A stretch of DNA of 11,610 nucleotides from Stephanodiscus triporus (taxonomy: Eukaryota > Bacillariophyta > Thalassiosirophyceae > Thalassiosirales > Thalassiosiraceae), in assembly GCA_036939755.1 (NCBI GenBank), contig JALLAZ010000856.1, forward strand, positions 1-11,610. The letters are read 5' to 3'. Below are positions 6,527 to 11,610 of the stretch, in pieces (within the stretch, counting starts at the first letter, position 1; every line of letters starts with the position of its first letter). Below the pieces are notes generated by a model. The model searched no databases and had not been told where the DNA came from. It saw only the letters and a program-made list of their open reading frames with translations. The position numbers and the translations under genes were made by a program.

Positions 6527-7248
6527 TTAATTACCAAGTCTCGCCATGCGACTGGACTTCCAAATCCAGGCACCAATTTTTTCCACTTTGATCACCCCTC
6601 CTCGTCCCGTCACGGCACCCACAGTCATGGCCTTGTATTCCCTTGCGGGCTGAGGGACAAGTTCCACCTCACCCGGGGCACCAACGAGAGACTTTTTAAG
6701 GCGCCTCCTGCAAATGCATCCTTCATGGCTGCAAATGGAGAGGAGATTATTGTACTGCCTTGAGCAAAGTCCTGCCCTTGTTTGGGAATAATAGGTGCAG
6801 CCCGCGTGGCCGCATTGTTCGAAATTCACCTCCACACCGTGCCTTCGACAAACACCTGCCTTTTTGTTAAAATTGGTGCACCCCTCGCGGCTGCATCGTT
6901 TGAGTTTCTCCAGCGCACCGTGCCTGTGGCATACCCCCCCTGCCTGGGCTATGTTGATGCACCCCTCTTGGCTGCAGTGTTTCATCTTCATGCCGTGCAT
7001 GACATCTTCATGCCGTGCATGACTCAAACTCCTCCCTGAATCCTCCATTTTTCACATCCCTCGTGCATGCAAGATGTTCTTCCTGGTCCTGGTCTTCTTC
7101 TACCGCCACCACCTGTCTCATTCCCTGTCTTCTTCTTCCTTTCATCTCGCAGCATCGAGTCATCGTTGTTGTCATCAGAGACTGCCTTCTTTCCCAACCA
7201 TTGCTGATGATGCAGTTCCTCATTGGAAACCACAAAGGTTGACGCCAT
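6527..7248 (-). pseudogene. Broken zinc-finger repeat gene (C-x4-C...C-x3-H type)
   Basis: Read leftward from ATG at 7248, a basic and Gly-rich N-terminal part is followed by tandem zinc-finger repeats of the WRKY19-like type abundant in diatoms and oomycetes, pattern CSxEGCxNxxxxGGVCxRHG. The first repeat (CMHEGCEKWRIQGGV) meets a TGA at 7024-7026 exactly where the third zinc-ligand Cys belongs, then VMHG. Next is a perfect 20-bp tandem duplication (6983-7022) that shifts the frame. After it the repeats resume: CSQEGCINIAQAGGVCHRHG, then CSREGCTNFNKKAGVCRRHG, then CGHAGCTYY with CSRQY (final His lost), then a fragment CSHEGC. The frame ends with TAA at 6527-6529. Two independent lesions plus eroded later fingers argue for a pseudogene. 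An alternative is two short expressed ORFs (7024-7248; 6527-7048), or assembly error at the duplication. In the intact family the fingers are thought to bind DNA or protein. Confidence 0.68.
6983..7022. repeat. Perfect 20-bp tandem duplication within the zinc-finger gene
   Basis: Copies at 6983-7002 and 7003-7022 are identical. A 20-bp insertion changes the frame by two. Removing one copy in the reading would join the upstream and downstream zinc-finger frames directly, which shows that the duplication is the frameshift. Confidence 0.9.
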
Positions 7249-7738
7249 AGTTTATTTGCTATTAAAATAAGTCTGCCGGGGATTGATTCAAAAAGATCTT
7301 CTTCCCCTTCCGTCAAGGACTTATTCTTTTGGCGATGATGGAATTCTTGACAGTGGTTTTGCAGAGGGAGCAAAGGATATGAGTGCGCCATTCCTGAGCA
7401 AGATTGGGGATAATCTGTGCCGATGACACCTCATCGATCCCGTCATCGTTGACATCCGGCACTACAAAAACAAGGACACCACAACACAAAGTCTGCCAGG
7501 CTGAGTGCAAGCATCCCATGATTGCATCCCACATTGACAACGGATGACATATGTCCTCAATTGTACAACAGGTGCGAGCTCAAGCATCAGACCCAATAGG
7601 ACTGCCCGTTGGTCAACACGACCTCTTTTCCTCATGACAAAGTGCATGATCCCTTTCCCTAGCATGAGAAAAAGCAGCTTCTCCACAAATGACAACTCAC
7701 TCTAGGATCACACGTCTCCTCCACCTCACATCTAGTAG
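7249..7738. other. Region without a recognisable gene
   Basis: This is the 5' flank of the broken zinc-finger gene and the left flank of the retrotransposon. Open minus-strand frames of 75-127 codons (7008-7391, 7313-7540, 7462-7695) overlap in different frames and none shows a domain I know. They may be leftovers of upstream exons of the zinc-finger gene, but I see no splice pair that would join them convincingly. Confidence 0.4.
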
Positions 7739-7743
7739 ATTTG
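7739..7743. repeat. Left target-site duplication of the retrotransposon
   Basis: ATTTG lies immediately before the 5' LTR. ATCTG follows the 3' LTR at 10745-10749. Four of five bases match, as expected for the 5-bp duplication made by a Ty1/copia integrase followed by one later mutation. Confidence 0.6.
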
Positions 7744-7984
7744 TGTTGGAGATCAACTACCTCAGTGCTGACTCAGAGCTTGGAGTCCCACTGGCATGGC
7801 CAACATCTGGGCTGAGTCAGGTTTCAACCATGACCTGACTCAGATTTTGTCAAGGTCAAGGCCACCTCATTGCGCTACACAGCGTGACCACTCAAGTTCC
7901 TTGCCTCATAAATTTAATATTATCTCAGACCCTGATGTGATTTTGGCTGTGTATTGTTGACTTTAATATAATATTAATTTTTCA
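7744..7984 (+). repeat. 5' LTR
   Basis: Begins TGTTGGAGATCAAC and aligns with the 3' LTR through shared blocks such as CCCACTGGCATG, CTGGGCTGAGTCAGGTTTC, CTGACTCAGATTT, and a TATA-like TCATAAAT (7906-7913) to TGTTGACTTT. It has about 18 bp near its start that the 3' LTR lacks. Its right end is degenerate and placed at a CA (7983-7984) by comparison of length. No primer-binding site is recognisable after it; the gag ATG follows within 3 bases, so a segment is probably lost here. Confidence 0.8.
7769..7843. promoter_or_regulatory. Cluster of AP-1/GCN4-like (bZIP) sites with hairpin in the 5' LTR
   Basis: Three TGA(C/G)TCA heptamers lie at 7769-7775, 7813-7819 and 7836-7842. The last two form the arms of a perfect 11-bp inverted repeat, CTGAGTCAGGT (7812-7822) and ACCTGACTCAG (7833-7843), with a 10-base loop. 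They precede the TATA-like box, where the LTR promoter should be. Binding by a diatom bZIP factor is inference. Confidence 0.55.
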
Positions 7985-7986
7985 TC

Positions 7987-9030
7987 ATGACCACGCAGGA
8001 ACAGAAGGAGCCAGGGAGCCCAAAGAAACAAGAGAAATACCACAGCAACCACTATGGCAAGGGAAGCCAGGTGGGGACGAGGTAGAAGGGCAAGGTAGAG
8101 GGCCTCGAAGATGACACTTTTGATATGGGCACATCAAGCAACCCTGCGAAGTTCAGCAAGTCACTGAGGCACATCGAGACTTACATACAGAAGACATACA
8201 AGAAAAAACACTACAGATACAGAAACTGGCACGACCAACATTAAACTGTCCCAAGGAGCCAAAAAAGTCAGATTACAAGGAGAATGATGATGGAAATGAA
8301 GACCCCGGAGTGTTTGAGATTGCAGTGTTTGCCTGGATGGAAGATTACAAGTCTATGAGAGCCCAGGAAGGACAAGTACCAAGACAACGAATTGAACGCA
8401 TGGGCACTTATCCCCAGAATTGAAGAGCAAACTAGAAGGAGGAGTCAGATACAAGAAGAGAAAAAGTGGCAAGAATGTGGCTGCCCTACTAGCAATGATA
8501 CACAGCTACTGCTGCCATTTCGATAGCCTGAACAACAAGTATGTGTCGATTTGGGGGGTGATCAAGAACCTATTCTTCTATTGGCAAAAGCCCGACCATC
8601 ATAAGAACTTCATTGTGTTGGTGAAGGTGATCAAACAGGAGTGTGGAGGATCAGGCTTGCTTTCACACTTTCTAAACATGATAGGGAAGGAGATTGAAAT
8701 GATATACCCAGGGATTGACATGAGCAAGAAGGTGGGTTGAGACAAGTTCCTTGCTGCCCTCATGCTGAATGGGGCAAATGGACAGAAATATGGCGAGCTC
8801 AAGTGAAGCATAGCTGAGAATTACATCATGGGGACAAACAAATACCCCTATAGTCCAGAGGTTGTGCTGCGCATCCTTACCGCCTACAAGCCTCCTGCGA
8901 GATGGAACAAATGTCAAGGACAAGAATCAGGGGCAGCAAGCGAAGAAGGCACCATGTTTGAGCAAACAGAAGGACGCAAAAGGACAACATCAAGTTCCAA
9001 GCCTGTGGAAAGAAGGGGACACAAACAATG
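7987..9030 (+). pseudogene. Broken copia gag
   Basis: Starts at ATG 7987 with a hydrophilic N-terminus, and a TAG at 8083-8085 interrupts it. It continues with GTSSNPAKFSKSLRHIETYI, typical of diatom copia gag. It then changes frame several times: PKEPKKSDYKENDDG near 8250, FEIAVFAWMEDYK near 8310, then PELKSKLEGG near 8410. The longest intact part (to 8740) includes NVAALLAMIHSYCCHFDSLN and stops at TGA 8738-8740, after which DKFLAALMLNGANGQKYGEL and RILTAYKPPARWN are still readable. A zinc knuckle is expected near 8980, but only FQACGKKG remains, with the first Cys lost. The gag would package the element's RNA; this copy cannot make a full-length product. Confidence 0.78.
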
Positions 9031-9319
9031 ATAATGATGCCACAATTGATCCCAGGGAGTGGATTGCAGCCACCATTCGGGCCATATTTGCATTGCAAAC
9101 AGGCAGTCCAACAATTACGAATCATACATCACAGCTGATGAGAAAGAACATACTATGTTGGCCACCGTTGGCGACAATACCAATGATGATGACAATGCAA
9201 ACGATGACGGCTTGGCGGCTGCTGCACACTACATCTACATAATGGTGTATAACATCAAGAAGAAGAATATGAAGAAGCGCAAGTGGATAATTTCAGCTCG
9301 AAGCTGAACTAAAACACTT
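9031..9319 (+). other. Degenerate gag-pol linker of the retrotransposon
   Basis: Between the gag remnant and the reverse transcriptase lies under 300 bp with an acidic Asn/Asp-rich frame (around 9120-9240, YESYITADEKEHTML and onward). Protease (DSG/DTG active site) and integrase (HHCC and DDE) could not be found, so about the middle third of a normal pol is deleted. Confidence 0.6.
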
Positions 9320-10320
9320 GTGACCATGGAGAAATGGCAGTCACAAATGAACAGGAGCAATTCAACACCTAAAGGGAGAGTATTTGAGCCAAAATTGGCC
9401 AATGACCTCACCCTTACAAACACAGACAAACAGACATTCCTCACATCCCTTATCTTGTGCTCATGCACAAATGGGAGTGTACAATGGGAGCATATTGCAA
9501 ATGAGTAAGCTGCTGTACCAACGGTTGCCCTCGAATCCGTGTTCCTCACATCGGCTGTTGATGCAATGGCAATGGAGGACCACAAAGTTGTCATGATCAC
9601 CAATCCTGGTGCCTTTTTACATGCTCACAATGATAATGATAATGAGGATTATGTTCTGATGAAAAAGGTAGGCACCCTGGCCGAGCTGATGGTAAGAAAG
9701 ATGAATCCTAAACTTCATCGGAAATAAGTTGTCGTTGAAATGAGCGGCTCTGTGCTCTATCTCTGCCTACAGAAAGCAGTGTACGGCATGACAAAATGCA
9801 CCCTCCTCTTCTACCAGAAATTGGTTGCTGAGCTACACGACATGGGCTTCACCATCAATCCATCATATGACCCTTGCATTGCAAATAAGATGGTGAATGG
9901 CTCTCAAATGAACATGCAATGGCATGTCTATGATCTCATGATTAGTCACGCTGCCGAAGACAACATTAAGACCTTCATGCAACAAATCAATGACATTTAT
10001 GGCAAAAATCTTGCAGAAATAGTGGGCACGGTGCATGACTTCTTTGGTATGGATGAAGTGTGTATCAATATGCACCAATACAATACATCTTGAAGGTAAT
10101 CAAAGATTTTCCTGCAGAGATTCGGAATAAATGTGCGACACCGGCTACGAACAATCTCTATCTCTACAACTACAAGATTCGAAAACATGGTCCGAAACTT
10201 GATGATGAGCAAGCTGACACATTTCACCACACAGTCTATCAGCTCTCATTTGCTGCCAATAGGCCGCATCAAGATATCCAAACCGCCATCTTGTTTCTCC
10301 CACTACACGTGTTAAAGAAC
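9320..10320 (+). pseudogene. Broken copia reverse transcriptase
   Basis: One frame carries most of the domain from 9320 to 10093, interrupted by TAA at 9506-9508 and TAA at 9725-9727. The copia landmarks are PTVALESVFLTSAVDA (the VARLES-type block), NPGAFLHA (the DIPGAFLHA-type block, with Asn for the catalytic Asp), LQKAVYGM (K-A-L/V-Y-G block), CIANKMVNG, and WHVYDLMIS. The last is the box that reads YVDD or HVDD in active elements; here the first catalytic Asp is Tyr. After a stop at 10091-10093 the domain continues in another frame with PAEIRNKCATPATNN and FHHTVYQLSFAANRPHQDIQ up to about 10320. The enzyme is certainly inactive. It converts element RNA to DNA in intact relatives. Confidence 0.85.
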
Positions 10321-10339
10321 CAGATATTAAAGATTACTA

Positions 10340-10440
10340 GTATGATGCGGGAGAGATTGGTCTCCGCTTTTGCCCTACTGATTCAATGCGGGCTGATGTC
10401 CTCACCAAACTTTTACAAGGACAGACGAGATTACGTCGAT
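10340..10440 (+). pseudogene. C-terminal remnant of copia RNase H
   Basis: Read from about 10353 in the third frame, the sequence gives IGLRFCPTDSMRADVLTKLL followed by QGQ, the usual end of copia polyproteins (ADVLTKPLxG). The rest of RNase H, with its catalytic acidic residues, is missing, so a deletion joins reverse transcriptase to this end near 10320-10340. Confidence 0.75.
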
Positions 10441-10526
10441 GACTTCGAATGCAAAGAGGACGAACATGGGCTAGCTTGGCATTCGATGAAGGATGGTGCC
10501 CTACCCAACCCTTAATTGTGAGAGTG

Positions 10527-10744
10527 TGTTGGAGATCAACCATGCTTGGAGCCCCACTGGCATGACCAGCGTCTGGGCTGAGTCAGGTTTCGACCCTGAC
10601 TCAGATTTGGTCAAGGCCACATCATCACGCGACACAGCGCGACCACTGTACCTAATTTGTAGCTTCATAAATAATTTATTATTATTTCAGACCCGGACAT
10701 GATTCTGGCTGAGTAATGTTGACTTTGTTTCGCTAGCGTCAACA
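10527..10744 (+). repeat. 3' LTR
   Basis: Runs from TGTTGGAGATCAAC to GTCAACA, 218 bp, with perfect TGTTG/CAACA terminal inverted repeats. It has two TGASTCA sites (10579-10585 and 10597-10603) in a 10-bp hairpin (10578-10587 with 10595-10604), matching the one in the 5' LTR. It carries a TATA-like TTCATAAATA. No clear polypurine tract precedes it. Confidence 0.85.
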
Positions 10745-10749
10745 ATCTG
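10745..10749. repeat. Right target-site duplication of the retrotransposon
   Basis: ATCTG directly after the CAACA end of the 3' LTR; it pairs with ATTTG at 7739-7743 with one mismatch. Confidence 0.6.
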
Positions 10750-10877
10750 TGCAAGCTAATCTCGATTGTTGGAAAGAATCGATTCTAGCTGGCATAAAAT
10801 CAGAAGATTGCTCTATTTTTAATGATACACTACAATGAAAGCCTCACTGATTCAATTCCTCAAGGCTCGGTATTCAA
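10750..10877. other. 3' flank of the LRR gene
   Basis: This 128-bp stretch lies between the retroelement's target duplication and the LRR stop codon. It is AT-rich and has no ORF; it should hold the LRR 3' UTR. No clear poly(A) hexamer was identified on the minus strand. Confidence 0.4.
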
Positions 10878-11610
10878 CTATACATTCGGATCACGATCAT
10901 GACATATACAGCAATCGCATGACAATTCCGGTGTCTCGCCACCACAATCTGCAGAGAGCTGCGTCAGAAACAGATCGTCGGCCAGTTTGCATACATGATC
11001 ATCGATGTTGCCCACTAGAAGATTGCTGTGAAGTGACATCTTCTTGAGATTTGTAAGACCCCCCAGCTCCTTGGGAACGGTACTATCGAATTCATTATTG
11101 TCCAGGTAAAGATACTCCAATTTGTACAAGCTGGGGGGTGTTGATTGAGGGATGAGAGATGTATATCAGCAGCGTCAAAAGTGTACCGCTTGCATGACTT
11201 AGCTTACCTTCCCATCTCTGACGGAATCGCGCTCGAGAAAGCATTGTGTGCCATGTTGAGCGAACGGAGATTTTTCATTGAGTCGATTGATGTGGGAATT
11301 TCACCCATCAATTCATTGGCTGAAACATCCAAATGCTGTAGACCAGCCATGGACGTCCACTCCACTGGAAATGTACCCCCAAAGTGATTGTTGGCCACGC
11401 TAAGAGAATCTGCATGAATTGTTGCAGGCACAGCAAGTTAAAATTAATGCTCAAATGTCTAAGAACAATGAATTCCACTCGTATGGAGGGAGGCAGAGAC
11501 AGTGTATCTTACCCAACCCTTCCAGCTTTGAGATTGAACCAGGCAAAGTTCCTCCAAAGTTATTGTTGTTCAGACTAAGTACGGTGACAAAGACACGTGG
11601 CCAGTATCAA
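10878..11610 (-). CDS. Leucine-rich repeat protein, 3' part (three exons visible, 5' end outside the window)
   Basis: Exons are 11513-11610 (continuing beyond the window), 11208-11409 and 10878-11130, with TAG at 10878-10880. Both introns have GT-AG ends and joining them restores the repeat register: KLEGL-D-SLSVANN across the first and SEMG-S-LYKLEYL across the second. About six repeats of the 24-residue plant/receptor-like type are visible: LSLNNNNFGGTLPGSI, LSVANNHFGGTFP, LDVSANELMGEIPTSI, LNMAHNAFSSAIP, LYLDNNEFDSTVPKELG and MSLHSNLLVGNI. The C-terminus is Cys-rich (LSADCGGETPELSCDCCICH), like many diatom LRR proteins, where it caps the LRR solenoid. These are usually secreted or single-pass surface proteins, but the part with a signal peptide or membrane helix is not in the window. 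Ligand unknown. No lesions are seen, so the gene is probably intact despite the nearby retroelement. Confidence 0.85.
11131..11207 (-). other. LRR gene intron (77 bp, phase 2)
   Basis: Donor GTAAGC at 11207 and acceptor ending CCCCCCAG at 11131. It splits a Ser codon (AG|C). The unspliced frame stops at once (TAA in the donor), supporting removal. Confidence 0.85.
11410..11512 (-). other. LRR gene intron (103 bp, phase 1)
   Basis: Donor GTAAGA at 11512 and acceptor TTCATGCAG ending at 11410. It splits an Asp codon (G|AT), giving the LRR-consensus join GLDSLSVANN. Confidence 0.82.

Larger units (their letters stand above)
7744..10744 (+). mobile_element. Decayed Ty1/copia-type LTR retrotransposon
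   Basis: A 3.0-kb element is bounded by two LTRs beginning TGTTGGAGATCAAC, the 3' copy ending in CAACA, and is flanked by near-matching ATTTG/ATCTG. The order gag, reverse transcriptase, RNase H remnant on the plus strand fits a copia-type polyprotein. Autonomous copia elements are usually nearer 5 kb; here protease and integrase are absent between gag and reverse transcriptase, and most of RNase H is missing. The LTRs carry many substitutions and indels against each other, so the insertion is old. All coding parts are broken by stops and frameshifts, so it cannot move by itself. It lies between the zinc-finger pseudogene and the LRR gene. It resembles the diatom copia families, but the exact family is not determined. 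Confidence 0.88.

Noticed and set aside
6985..7033. An intron that would remove the TGA and the 20-bp duplication in the zinc-finger gene
   Set aside because: A GT is present at the stop, but removing the stretch would also remove the Cys and His ligands of that finger; and about 45 bp is shorter than the 77- and 103-bp introns seen nearby.
7313..7695. Two overlapping minus-strand frames between the zinc-finger gene and the retroelement
   Set aside because: No domain, different frames, and no splice sites that join them to the zinc-finger frame convincingly.
11131..11512. The LRR frames as separate short genes
   Set aside because: GT-AG introns join them in register with the LRR consensus, and the apparent starts are internal or TTG codons.
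1..11610. tRNA, rRNA, CRISPR array, riboswitch or bacterial operon signals
   Set aside because: None was recognised; repeats present are LTRs, microsatellites and short tandem duplications in eukaryotic-style genes.

Overview
The window looks like a nuclear contig from a diatom, probably a centric one. Four things point there: a plastid presequence with the heterokont ASAFAP-type motif, short GT-AG introns, a degraded Ty1/copia element of the kind common in diatoms, and two families that are expanded in diatoms (leucine-rich repeat proteins with a cysteine-rich end, and C-x4-C zinc-finger repeats ending GGVCxRHG). No bacterial-style operons, tRNA, rRNA or CRISPR were seen.

Layout from left to right. 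Positions 1-507 are non-coding apart from a near-perfect hairpin at 31-60. Positions 508-3774 (+) hold an intronless 1088-aa protein with about eight membrane helices and a long disordered Ser-rich tail. After a 134-bp convergent gap with several AATAAA signals comes a GC-rich island (about 3.9-6.12 kb) with a head-to-head pair. The leftward gene (3909-5063) encodes a DUF4336-type protein with an N-terminal signal-like segment. The rightward gene (5324-6121) encodes a MEKHLA-domain protein with a textbook diatom plastid presequence. They share a 260-bp promoter containing an inverted pair of E2F-like sites. Composition changes abruptly after a C13 run at 6134-6146.

From 6.2 kb on, the DNA is AT-richer and decayed. 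It holds an unassigned acidic ORF (6181-6423, +), then a zinc-finger repeat gene (6527-7248, -) broken by an in-frame TGA at a zinc-ligand cysteine and by a perfect 20-bp tandem duplication. Then comes a complete but dead copia LTR retrotransposon (7744-10744, +) with two recognisable LTRs, a near-matching 5-bp target duplication, a broken gag, a reverse transcriptase that has lost a catalytic aspartate, and only the extreme end of RNase H. Protease and integrase are gone.

The right edge (10878-11610, -) is the 3' part of an LRR gene with two clear introns. The retroelement ends only 133 bp beyond its stop codon.

I see no clear new multi-gene system. The best leads are the GC-rich divergent pair of predicted plastid proteins, the hairpin of AP-1/GCN4-like sites in the LTRs, and the two-step break in the zinc-finger gene. 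All family assignments are by eye; no database search was possible.
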